Part shown: in pieces, positions 1-7,496 of the stretch
Numbering within the stretch: the first letter of the stretch is position 1
How the letters are laid out: every line of letters begins with the position of its first letter
DNA from: Pseudomonas baltica
GTDB taxonomy: Bacteria; Pseudomonadota; Gammaproteobacteria; Pseudomonadales; Pseudomonadaceae
Reading direction: 5' to 3'
Assembly (NCBI RefSeq): GCF_031880315.1
Contig: NZ_CP134771.1
Coordinates: forward strand, 620,001 to 684,000
Length of the DNA: 64,000 nucleotides
Made by a program: the position numbers and the translations under genes
The notes under the pieces: generated by a model
Seen by the model: the letters and a program-made list of their open reading frames with translations, nothing else
The model's database searches: none
What the model was told of the DNA's origin: nothing

Positions 1-106
1 GGGTGCCCAGGCCGATGGCGGTGATGCTGATCAGGATGTTCTGCAGCAGGCCGATGCCGAGTGCAGGCGACCATTGCCACAGCGCGGCGAACACTTCAGT
101 GACCAT
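1..106 (-). CDS. amino-acid ABC transporter permease, partial (cut by window edge)
   Basis: Only the first 35 codons are present. They run from the ATG at 106 off the left edge and begin MVTEVFAALWQWSP, followed by the start of a hydrophobic helix. The start overlaps the last codons of the preceding permease gene (stop at 96), as in HisM/HisQ-type permease pairs. From this context I infer the second inner-membrane permease of a polar-amino-acid importer that works with the binding proteins encoded at 3450-5148. The ATPase is not visible and would be expected beyond the edge. The fragment alone would not identify the family; operon position carries most of the call. Confidence 0.7.
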   Translation of the reverse strand, partial: MVTEVFAALWQWSPALGIGLLQNILISITAIGLGT

Positions 107-821
107 AGCCAGGCATCCTCAGGCGTGTTTCAAGGGCACGGCCGACACAGTTGACCACGAAGCTCAGCAAGCCGAAGAAGGCCAGCAGCAGGATCATCAG
201 CTCGATGACGTTGTCGCTCTGGGTCCAGATCATGATCGAGGCGTAGGTGACGTCGTTGACGGCGATGGCCGAGGCCACGGCGGTCATCTTCACCAGGTCG
301 ATCAGGTTGTTGACCAGCGCCGGCAAGGCGAAGCGCAGCGCCAACGGCAGTTGCACGTTCCACAGCAACTGGCGGCGATCGAAGGCCAGCGAGCTGGCGG
401 CTTCGAGGGTCACAGCGGGCACCGCTTCGATACCCGCCCGCAGGGATTCGGCGTGGAAGGCGCCCTTGTGCAGAGAGATGACGATCACCACCCAGGCGAA
501 CGGCGTCAGCGGGTTGGCCGCGCCCACGGCCTGGGTCAGCAGCATGTTGAGGACCAGGAAAGCGCAATACAGCTGCACCAGGGTCGGGGTGTTGCGGGTG
601 ATCTCGATGAACACCCGCGCCGGCACTGCCAGCCAGCGGCGGCCACTGGTCAGTGCTGCCGCCAGGCCGATACCGACCAGCAGGCTGCCGATGATGGTCA
701 GCAGGCACAGCCACAGCGAGGTGACCGCGCCGTCCAGCAACGTGCCGCGCTGATAGGCGTCGAGCAGGAACTGGTAATTGAGGCCGAGCTTGGCGGCCCC
801 ATCGACGAACCCTTGCATCAT
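96..821 (-). CDS. amino-acid ABC transporter permease (HisM/HisQ family)
   Basis: This is a 241-residue integral membrane permease of the polar amino acid uptake family. Hydrophobic segments lie near residues 30-55, 85-120 and 195-225. The family motif RNTPTLVQLY is near residue 75, and an EAA-type loop for ATPase contact (EAASSLAF...LPLALR) is in the second half, with the usual Gly of that loop replaced. I chose the ATG at 821 because it overlaps the stop of the aminotransferase gene as ATGA; reading upstream of it only runs back into that gene. It belongs to a tightly coupled operon with two binding proteins and two catabolic enzymes, so it probably imports the compound those enzymes process. 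The substrate cannot be told from sequence. Confidence 0.88.
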   Translation of the reverse strand: MMQGFVDGAAKLGLNYQFLLDAYQRGTLLDGAVTSLWLCLLTIIGSLLVGIGLAAALTSGRRWLAVPARVFIEITRNTPTLVQLYCAFLVLNMLLTQAVGAANPLTPFAWVVIVISLHKGAFHAESLRAGIEAVPAVTLEAASSLAFDRRQLLWNVQLPLALRFALPALVNNLIDLVKMTAVASAIAVNDVTYASIMIWTQSDNVIELMILLLAFFGLLSFVVNCVGRALETRLRMPGYGH

Positions 822-2038
822 GCAGCGGCCCCGCGCGGCTTGAGTCTGGCGCAGGCGCTGGCAATGCGTTTGCCGGCTTCGGCAACACTGTCGGTGGCGG
901 TCGCTATGGACAATCGGAACCACGGCGACAGGCCGTAGGCGCTGCCAGCCACGGCGGCCACGCCCTCCTCCAGCAACCAGTCGACCAGATCGTTGTCGCT
1001 GTCGATAACCTGTCCGCCCGGCGTGCTGCGGCCGATCAGGTCAGCGCAACGCATAAACACAAAGAATCCACCTTCGGGCTCGAGCACTTGCAGGCCTTCG
1101 ACGTCGCTCAGCGCCTGCACCAGCAGATCACGGCGTTCGCGGTAGGCGGCCACCTGTGGCTGGAGAAACGCCAGGCCGCCTTCGAAGGCGGCCAGTGCGG
1201 CGGCCTGGCCAACCGACGAAGCCCCTGATGCCGACTGCGACTGCACCACGGCCATGGCCTGGACGAGTTTTTGCGGGCCGGCACCGAAGCCTATGCGCCA
1301 GCCGGTCATGGCGTAGGTCTTGGAGACGCCACCGACCAACAGGCTGCGCGCCTTCAAATCAGGCGCTACGTTGAGCAGGTTGAGGGGCTGGCCGCCATCG
1401 AAGCGAATGTGTTCGTAGAGCTCATCCAGCAGCACCAGCACCTGCGGATGACGGCGCAGCACCACCGCCAGTGCTTCTAGCTCCGCAGCGCTGTACACGG
1501 CGCCGCTGGGGTTGCTCGGGCTGTTGAGGATCAGCCAGCGGGTGCGCGGCCCGATCGCCGCTTCGAGCTGCGCCGGGGTGAGTTTGCAGCCATGCTCGAG
1601 CGGGCATTCCAGCAGGATCGGGACGCCGCCGTTGAAGCGCACGCTGTCCGGGAAGGTCGGCCAGTACGGCACCGGCACCAGGACTTCGTCGCCGTCGTCC
1701 AGGGTGGCAGCGAAGGCGTTGAAGATGATGCCTTTGGCGCCGTTGGCGACGACGATCTGCCCCAGCTCGTAGGCCAGGCGGTTCTCGTCCTGCAACTTGC
1801 GCTGGATGGCCAGGCGCAGGGCTTTCACGCCCGGCGTCGCGGTGTATTTGGTGGCGCCGCGCTCGATGGCCGCGTAGGCCGCCTGCTTGATGTGCTCGGG
1901 GGTGTCGAAATCCGGCTCGCCGGTGGTCAGGTCGAGAATGTCGCGACCCGCTTCACGCAATTCGGTGACCCGCGATTTGGCCGCGGCATTGGCCGACAGC
2001 GAGACGCGTTGCACGCGTTGGGACAGTTGCAGACTCAT
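818..2038 (-). CDS. PLP-dependent class I/II aminotransferase
   Basis: This 406-residue fold-type I aminotransferase resembles aspartate/aromatic transaminases of the AAT-I group. The Schiff-base lysine is K240 in SKTYAMTGWR. The cofactor-binding NPSNPSG segment is at about 173-179, and D205/Y208 in LDELYEH contact the pyridine ring. It would exchange an amino group between an amino acid and a 2-oxoacid in the cytosol. Its start overlaps the end of the FAD-dehydrogenase gene upstream (ATGA-type coupling) and its end overlaps the permease start. In this operon it could aminate or deaminate the 2-oxoacid made by the neighbouring dehydrogenase. The family is secure, the substrate unknown. Confidence 0.9.
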   Translation of the reverse strand: MSLQLSQRVQRVSLSANAAAKSRVTELREAGRDILDLTTGEPDFDTPEHIKQAAYAAIERGATKYTATPGVKALRLAIQRKLQDENRLAYELGQIVVANGAKGIIFNAFAATLDDGDEVLVPVPYWPTFPDSVRFNGGVPILLECPLEHGCKLTPAQLEAAIGPRTRWLILNSPSNPSGAVYSAAELEALAVVLRRHPQVLVLLDELYEHIRFDGGQPLNLLNVAPDLKARSLLVGGVSKTYAMTGWRIGFGAGPQKLVQAMAVVQSQSASGASSVGQAAALAAFEGGLAFLQPQVAAYRERRDLLVQALSDVEGLQVLEPEGGFFVFMRCADLIGRSTPGGQVIDSDNDLVDWLLEEGVAAVAGSAYGLSPWFRLSIATATDSVAEAGKRIASACARLKPRGAAA

Positions 2039-3453
2039 GAGGCCTCCAGCGGCAGGACCTTGCCGGGGTTGAGCAGATTGTGGGGATCGAGGGCCTGCTT
2101 GATGCGACGCATCAGGTTGAGCTCTACCTGGCTTTTGTAGCGTGGCAGCAGGTCGCGCTTGCGCTGGCCGACGCCGTGCTCGGCGCTGATCGAACCGCCA
2201 AAGGCGTGGGCGCTGTCGTGCACGAGCTGGCTGAGCGCGGCGTAATGCACCATGTGCTCGGCGACGCTGGAGGTCAGCGGGTGAGCGACGTTGTAGTGCA
2301 GGTTGCCGTCGCCCAGATGGCCGAAGGTGAAATTGCGCACGCCGGGGAAGTGCTGCTGCAGCACGGCGTCGGTGTGCTCGACGAACTCATTGATGCGCGA
2401 AACCGGCAGCGAGATGTCGTGCTTCATGTTGCGCCCGGCGCGGGCCTGGGCTTCGCTCATGTTTTCGCGCAGCTGCCACATGGCTTCGCTCTGGGCCAGG
2501 CTCTGGGCGATGACCGCGTCTTCGATCAATTGGCTTTCCAGCGCGCTGCCGAGCACCGCTTCAAACAGGGCGCGGGCGCTGTCCTCGGCTTGCGGGTGGG
2601 ACAGCTCGATCAAGGCGTACCAAGGCTGCGCGCGTTCACCGAACGGCAGCACCGACTCGGGAAACTGCTGTTGCAGCAGGGTCAGGCACGCTGCCGAGAG
2701 CAATTCGAAGGCGGTCAGGCTGGCGCCGAAGCCGCCGCGCGCATGGGACAGAAAACCCACGGCGGCGGCCAAGGTAGGGAAAGCGACGAATGCGGTGCAG
2801 CGCGATTCGGGCAGCGGAAACAGCTTCAGCGTTGCTGCAGTGATGATGCCCAGGGTGCCTTCGCTGCCGATGTACAGGTCGCGCAGGTCGTAGCCGGTGT
2901 TGTCTTTGCGCAGCCCGCGCAGGCCGTGCCAGATCTCGCCTTCGGCGGTGACCACTTCCAGGCCCAACGTCAGCTCGCGGGTGTTGCCATAGCGCAGCAC
3001 CCCGGTGCCACCGGCGTTGGTGCCGAGGTTGCCACCGATGGTGCAGCTGCCTTCGGCGCCCAGGCTCAAGGGGAACAGGCGCCCTACGTTGCGTGCGGCG
3101 GTCTGCACGTTGGCGAGAATGCAGCCGGCTTCGACGGTGAGGGTGTCGTTGTCGGTGTCCACGTCGCGCACGCGGTTCATGCGGTCAAGCAACAACAGCA
3201 CCGAGCGACCGCTGTCGTCGGGGGTCGCGCCGGCCATCAAGCCGGTGTTGCCGCCCTGCACCACCACCGGCGCCGAATAGGCCGCACAGGCGCGGACCAC
3301 GGCGGCAACCTCTTCTGTGGAGCCAGGGTGAACGATGGCGGCGACGCGGCCGTGGTATTGGCGATGCTTGTCGCTCAGGACCGCCAGGCTGCTGTCGTCG
3401 GCTTGCACGTAACGCTCGCCGAGCAACGCCTGCAGGGTGGCGAACAAGCTCAT
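2035..3453 (-). CDS. FAD-binding oxidoreductase, D-2-hydroxyacid dehydrogenase type
   Basis: This 472-residue flavoprotein has the FAD_binding_4 plus FAD-oxidase C-terminal layout of the GlcD, D-lactate dehydrogenase and D-2-hydroxyglutarate dehydrogenase group. The FAD pyrophosphate loop VVVQGGNTGLMAGATPD is near residue 65. GHLGDGN (metal/active-site histidine) is near 378, SAEHGVGQRKRDLL near 420 and LDPHNLLNPGKVL at the C terminus. It is expected to oxidise a D-2-hydroxyacid to a 2-oxoacid and pass electrons to the respiratory chain or an electron carrier. It overlaps both neighbours by 4 nt and sits between a binding protein and an aminotransferase, which suggests a hydroxyacid to 2-oxoacid to amino acid route. 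The exact substrate is not resolvable. Confidence 0.88.
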   Translation of the reverse strand: MSLFATLQALLGERYVQADDSSLAVLSDKHRQYHGRVAAIVHPGSTEEVAAVVRACAAYSAPVVVQGGNTGLMAGATPDDSGRSVLLLLDRMNRVRDVDTDNDTLTVEAGCILANVQTAARNVGRLFPLSLGAEGSCTIGGNLGTNAGGTGVLRYGNTRELTLGLEVVTAEGEIWHGLRGLRKDNTGYDLRDLYIGSEGTLGIITAATLKLFPLPESRCTAFVAFPTLAAAVGFLSHARGGFGASLTAFELLSAACLTLLQQQFPESVLPFGERAQPWYALIELSHPQAEDSARALFEAVLGSALESQLIEDAVIAQSLAQSEAMWQLRENMSEAQARAGRNMKHDISLPVSRINEFVEHTDAVLQQHFPGVRNFTFGHLGDGNLHYNVAHPLTSSVAEHMVHYAALSQLVHDSAHAFGGSISAEHGVGQRKRDLLPRYKSQVELNLMRRIKQALDPHNLLNPGKVLPLEAS

Positions 3454-4289
3454 TGCGCGGCGGCCTGCAATGGCGCCGCGTCTTTGTACTTTTCGTGCAG
3501 GGCCAGCAGCGCGGCGGAGGGGTGCATGCCGGTGCGGTTGCCCAGTTCTATCAACCAGCCGGAGCGGTGCCAGTCACGCACGATGGCGTCGATGCGCGCC
3601 TGGGTATCGTGCTCGCCCTTGCGCACCCAGATCACCGAATCGGACGGGATCAGATCGGTGGGCAGCGGGATTTCGTAGTCGGCCCATTCGGCGTTATCCA
3701 GCAAGCCGTGCATGGTCGGGCTGACGTGCACCGCGGCTACGCAACCATTGCCACGCAGCGACAGCAGCGACTCGGACTGACTGCGGAAAGCCTTGATCTG
3801 CGCGCCGTACTGCTGTTGCAGCGGCTCGATGAAGTTGCTGCCCTGGGACACGCACACCGGCTTGCCCTTGAGGTCGGCCCAGCTCTTGATGCCGGCGCCC
3901 TTGCGGATGATCGCCGCGCCGCCGACCTGTTCGTACGGGGTCGGCACGTAGTCGAGAATCTGCGCGCGCTCGTCGGTGTACTGCATGTTGGCGATCAGCA
4001 CGTCGACCTTGCCCTGCTGCAGGAACTGCACGCGGTTGGGCGCCAGCACCGAGACGGTTTCGGTGGCCACGCCCAGGCGCTTGCCCAGCTCTTTGGCCAG
4101 CTCGACGTTGTAGCCTTCCTGTTCGCGGGTCTGCGGGTTGATGGTGCCAAACGGCGCGCCGGTGAGCATCACGCCCACGCTGATCTGGTGGCGTTGCTGG
4201 ATCTTGTCGAGGGTGGCATCGGCGTGGGCGACGCCCAGGCTGAGGCTGCAGAGCACCGCGAGGGTGGCGGCGATTGGGGTTTTCATCAT
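3450..4289 (-). CDS. periplasmic amino-acid-type ABC substrate-binding protein (copy 2)
   Basis: This is a 279-residue family 3 solute-binding protein. The first 23 residues form a Sec signal peptide (hydrophobic core, then VAHA cleavage site). The mature start DATLDKIQQRH, the block NRVQFLQQGKVDVLIANMQ and WADLKGKPVCVSQGS recur in the gene just upstream, so the two are tandem paralogues. Two cysteines that probably pair (PVCVSQG and GNGCVAAV) are conserved between them. It delivers ligand to the permeases encoded at 1-821. The start overlaps nothing upstream (19-nt gap), while its stop overlaps the dehydrogenase start. Two binding proteins serving one permease pair would widen the ligand range. 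Confidence 0.88.
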   Translation of the reverse strand: MMKTPIAATLAVLCSLSLGVAHADATLDKIQQRHQISVGVMLTGAPFGTINPQTREQEGYNVELAKELGKRLGVATETVSVLAPNRVQFLQQGKVDVLIANMQYTDERAQILDYVPTPYEQVGGAAIIRKGAGIKSWADLKGKPVCVSQGSNFIEPLQQQYGAQIKAFRSQSESLLSLRGNGCVAAVHVSPTMHGLLDNAEWADYEIPLPTDLIPSDSVIWVRKGEHDTQARIDAIVRDWHRSGWLIELGNRTGMHPSAALLALHEKYKDAAPLQAAAQ

Positions 4290-4308
4290 CAGGTCCTTAT
4301 CGGAGTAT

Positions 4309-5148
4309 TCAGGCGCCTTCGGCGCTCAGCTCTTTATGCAGCTTGACCAGCGTTGGCGAGGCCGGGCTGATGTGGTTGCTGCTCTCGTGCTCGATCAGCC
4401 AACCGCTGCGGTGCCAGCCTTTGACGATGGGGTCGAGGCGCGCCTGGGTGTCGGTTTCGCCGAGGCGGGTCCAGATCACCGAAGGCGCCGGATTGAGTTC
4501 CGGGGTAATCGCGCGGTAGCCCTGCCATTCATCGCCACGGGCCAGCAATGGGTTGATCAACGTGGCGTCGTGCACGGCGGCAACGCAGTTGTTGCCGCGA
4601 AAGGCCAGCAGCGACTCGGCGGAGCCTTTGAAGGCTTTGGGCTCGCCGCCCAGCTGGGTGATTGCCGGGATGTAGCTGCTGCCTTGGGAGATGCACACCG
4701 GCTGGCCCTTGAGGTCGGCCCAGGCGTGGTAAGGGCTGTCGGCGCGCACCAGCGCCGTGCCGCCCACGGTGTAGAACGGGGTGGCCACGTGGCCGAGGAT
4801 CTTGTCGCGCTCGGCGGTCCATTCCATGTTGGCGATCAGCAGGTCGACCTTGCCCTGCTGCAGGAATTGCACGCGGTTGGCAGGCAGTACCGAGACCAGC
4901 TCGACCTCGACGCCCAGCTGGCGAGCCAGATCGTTGGCCATGTCGACGTTCAGGCCGACCGGTTTCTGCGTGCTGGGGTCGATGGCGCCGAACGGGCCGC
5001 CGGACAGCAGCACGCCGATCACCACTTTGTGGCGCTCCTGGATCTTGTCCAGCGTAGCATCTGCATGGGCTGTCGCGCAGACGCTCAGCGTGGCGGCAGC
5101 GACCAGAGCACTCAGTACCTGAACACGAGCCTTGAACAGTAGCGACAT
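4309..5148 (-). CDS. periplasmic amino-acid-type ABC substrate-binding protein (copy 1)
   Basis: This 279-residue family 3 binding protein is the first gene of the operon. The ATG at 5148 is preceded by GGGGAG at good spacing, which rules out the longer reading frame upstream. The signal peptide covers about residues 1-30 (ends TAHADATLDK). The core blocks PFGAIDPSTQ, NRVQFLQQGKVDLLIANME and WADLKGQPVCISQGS are shared with the next gene. Both end in a RSGWLIE segment and short charged tails that differ between the copies. Role: periplasmic capture of an amino-acid-like ligand. Expression probably starts in the AT-rich DNA at 5190-5360, possibly under the divergent LysR gene at 5497. Confidence 0.88.
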   Translation of the reverse strand: MSLLFKARVQVLSALVAAATLSVCATAHADATLDKIQERHKVVIGVLLSGGPFGAIDPSTQKPVGLNVDMANDLARQLGVEVELVSVLPANRVQFLQQGKVDLLIANMEWTAERDKILGHVATPFYTVGGTALVRADSPYHAWADLKGQPVCISQGSSYIPAITQLGGEPKAFKGSAESLLAFRGNNCVAAVHDATLINPLLARGDEWQGYRAITPELNPAPSVIWTRLGETDTQARLDPIVKGWHRSGWLIEHESSNHISPASPTLVKLHKELSAEGA

Positions 5149-5496
5149 GGTGAACTCCCCTTCCCTGCCGCAAAAGGCGGCGCAATGGTGGGGCATGCTA
5201 GGGAGTTGGCGGGGCGGAAGGAAATTCAAATATCTAATATTGTTATAACTTTAAAGTCAGCCGGGCGTATCCGTCGGGCGCCTGACCTAGAAACATTGGG
5301 CTTCAGGTTTACGAGGATGGGGCTTTACATCCAAATACATAATGATTTTTAATGTTTTATCGTTGAATGCTTAAGCGTTGCGGACTTCTTTGCAAGGCTC
5401 GCTCCCACAGTGCCGACAGGTCCAGCGTCATGCACCTGTGGGAGCAAGGCTTGCGCGCGAAGAGGCCCTCAAGATCGCCCCACCTGGACCCTGCCA
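5149..5496. promoter_or_regulatory. divergent intergenic region, 348 bp, with AT-rich promoter stretch
   Basis: This gap separates the minus-strand uptake operon from the plus-strand LysR gene. The part from 5220 to 5370 is clearly AT-rich (for example ATATCTAATATTGTTATAAC) against a GC-rich background and should hold the promoter of the operon and any LysR site. The part from 5392 to 5463 is a REP-like palindrome. No coding sequence or RNA gene was recognised, and I could not fix a unique -35/-10 pair. Confidence 0.5.
5392..5463. repeat. REP-like palindrome (GTGGGAGCAAGG type)
   Basis: The arms GCTCCCACAG (5401-5410) and CTGTGGGAGC (5436-5445) are perfect inverted copies around a 25-nt loop, flanked by GCAAGGCTC and AAGGCTTGCGCGCGAAG. 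The same core recurs at 18644, 32281 and 35118. It lies only about 35 bp before the LysR start codon, so the LysR leader may contain it. Confidence 0.8.
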
Positions 5497-6354
5497 ATGA
5501 CCCAATCCACCCTGGAACTCGAGCTCCTGCGCACCTTCGTCGCCGTGGCCGACCAAGCCAGTTTCGGCGCCGCCGGGCGACAACTGGGGCGCACGCAATC
5601 GTCCGTGACCCAGCACATGCAGCGCCTGGAGCAGCAAGCCGGCGTCAGCCTGTTCCACAAACAAGGCCGGCAAAAAGCCCTCACCGACGGCGGCCGCCAA
5701 CTGCTGCGCCACGCCCGGCAGATGCTCGCCCTCAACGACGACATCCTTGACCGCCTGCGGGACAACAGCCTGAGCGGCATGCTGCGCATCGGCTCGCCCC
5801 ACGACATCGCCGACACCATCCTGCCGCCGATCCTCAGCCACATCGCCCGCTCGGCGCCGAACCTGCGCCTGGAAATCGACGTCGGCCGCAGCCCGTTCCT
5901 GATGGACGATCTGCACCGCGGCAAAGTCGACATGATCATCTCGACCCGCACCGACCCGACCCTGCAAGGCTTCGCCCTGCGCACCTCGCCGGTGTGGTGG
6001 ATCTGCGCGGCGCAGTATCAGCACGATCCCTCGCAACCGCTGCCGCTGGTGGTGGTGGATGAACCGAGCATCTTCCGCCGGGTGGCGCTGGAGGCCTTGG
6101 AAGCGCACAACATCCCGTGGCGCCAGGCCTATCTGGCCTCCAACCTGATCGGCATCAAGGCGGCGGTGCGGGCAGGGCTGGGGGTCACCGCGCGGAGCAT
6201 GGAAATGGTCGGCCCGGACATGCGCGTGCTGGGTGAAAGCGATGGATTGCCGCGGCTGCCGGATGTGACGTATTACCTGTGGGTGCGGCGTAACGCGGTG
6301 AATCCGTTGGTGCAGAAGGCTTATGAGCTGATCCGGACGAGTCAGGGGTTGTGA
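5497..6354 (+). CDS. LysR-family transcriptional regulator
   Basis: This 285-residue regulator has an N-terminal winged helix-turn-helix (LELLRTFVAVADQASFGAAGRQLGRTQSSVTQHMQRLEQ, about residues 6-45) and a C-terminal periplasmic-binding-like effector domain. I chose the ATG at 5497 because the family's conserved start begins there; the codons before it are read from the REP element. It is divergent from the uptake/dehydrogenase operon at 1-5148 and is its most likely regulator, with the substrate or a product as co-inducer. That pairing is inferred from position only. Confidence 0.88.
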   Translation: MTQSTLELELLRTFVAVADQASFGAAGRQLGRTQSSVTQHMQRLEQQAGVSLFHKQGRQKALTDGGRQLLRHARQMLALNDDILDRLRDNSLSGMLRIGSPHDIADTILPPILSHIARSAPNLRLEIDVGRSPFLMDDLHRGKVDMIISTRTDPTLQGFALRTSPVWWICAAQYQHDPSQPLPLVVVDEPSIFRRVALEALEAHNIPWRQAYLASNLIGIKAAVRAGLGVTARSMEMVGPDMRVLGESDGLPRLPDVTYYLWVRRNAVNPLVQKAYELIRTSQGL

Positions 6355-6360
6355 GGGCTT

Positions 6361-6443
6361 TTCGCGAGCAAGCTTTACTCCCACGGTGCTAGCCGATCTT
6401 GAGTCGCACACCTGTGAGAGCAAGGCTGCGCGTTCGGCGGCGA
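6361..6443. repeat. degenerate REP-like palindrome between convergent genes
   Basis: TTCGCGAGCAAGCTTTACTCCCACGG on one side and CTGTGAGAGCAAGGCTGCGCG on the other form an imperfect inverted pair of the same family as 5392-5463, with several mismatches. It lies between the 3' ends of two LysR genes and may act in transcript 3'-end formation. Confidence 0.6.
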
Positions 6444-6467
6444 AGACGCCATCCGCATCACCCCCCC

Positions 6468-7352
6468 CTACCCCCAACCGTTAGCCTCGTCGATAAAGTG
6501 CATCACCGCACTCGAACGCTCATCGATACGGGAAATCAACGACAGCTCACTGACCATCTCCGGCTGAGGCAGCTCGATGAAATGCACCCCCGGCATGCTC
6601 AATTGAGCCAAGGTCTGGGGCACGATGCTGATGCCGATCCCCGCCGCTACCAGCCCGGGAATGCTCATCAGCGACGGCACGTGAAGGATGTCCTGCGGGT
6701 GCAATTGATACGGACGGCACGCTTGCAGGGTATGGGACGTCAGGCCGATACCCGTCGGGTCCTGCAGGAACACGAAGCGCTCGTTGCGCAGGCTCGCCAG
6801 TTCACCATTGAAGCCGGCCATCAGTCCGTGATTGTCCGGCACCAGCAGCACCAGCGGGCACTGGCTGAAGCTGTGGGTGCGCAGGCGCTCGGGCAGGTGG
6901 TCCTTGAATACCCGAGCGAAGCCCAGGTCCAGGTCGTGGCCGAGCAACTGCTCGAACTGCGTGCGGATACCGGCATCTACCAGCGATACCTTCACGCCGG
7001 GGAACGCGGTGAAGTAATGGCGCAGCAACTGCGGCAGGTTCGGCTCCAGCAGCGCCGAGTGGTAGCCAAGCTTGATCTCCCCCACTTCGCCACGCCGTGC
7101 CTGCCGCGCCGCCGCCACCGCCAGATCGCTCGATGCAATGGCTCGGCGGGCATGGGGTGCGAAGGCATGGCCAGCTGCGGTGAGTATCACTCCGCGGTTC
7201 TGACGTTTGAACAACACCAGCCCCAGCTCGTGCTCCAGGGTGCGAATCAACTGGCTGAGCGCCGGCTGCGCGATGCCCAGCTGCTCGGCGGCACGGCTGA
7301 AATGCTGGAGCTCGGCCGCTGCGACGAAGGCCTTGAGGTGTCGTAATTCCAT
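6468..7352 (-). CDS. LysR-family transcriptional regulator
   Basis: This 294-residue LysR protein has the canonical N terminus MELRHLKAFVAAAELQHFSRAAEQLGIAQPALSQLIRTLE (HTH about 3-45) and a two-lobed effector domain. It is transcribed away from the MHS transporter gene at 7497, with 144 bp between them holding a TTATCGA/TCGATAA inverted repeat. By family habit it should control that transporter-dehydroquinase operon and itself. The start at 7352 is the only ATG that gives the full family N terminus. Confidence 0.9.
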   Translation of the reverse strand: MELRHLKAFVAAAELQHFSRAAEQLGIAQPALSQLIRTLEHELGLVLFKRQNRGVILTAAGHAFAPHARRAIASSDLAVAAARQARRGEVGEIKLGYHSALLEPNLPQLLRHYFTAFPGVKVSLVDAGIRTQFEQLLGHDLDLGFARVFKDHLPERLRTHSFSQCPLVLLVPDNHGLMAGFNGELASLRNERFVFLQDPTGIGLTSHTLQACRPYQLHPQDILHVPSLMSIPGLVAAGIGISIVPQTLAQLSMPGVHFIELPQPEMVSELSLISRIDERSSAVMHFIDEANGWG

Positions 7353-7374
7353 GGCACTCCGCCATAAGGTGAAC

Positions 7375-7400
7375 TTATCGATTTGTCGGGTTTTCGATAA
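7375..7400. promoter_or_regulatory. candidate LysR operator, inverted repeat TTATCGA-N12-TCGATAA
   Basis: TTATCGA (7375-7381) and TCGATAA (7394-7400) are perfect inverted copies 12 nt apart in the divergent region between lysR (start 7352) and the transporter (start 7497). The arrangement resembles LysR recognition sites with dyad arms about 12 bp apart. The assignment is by position and symmetry only. Confidence 0.5.
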
Positions 7401-7496
7401 TTATCTTCTACTCCCGCAGGCGTACTGTCTACCCAGGTCGACAGCCCGCCCGGTGCGGCTATCGTCACCTTCATAACAACAATAACGAGGCCCAGC

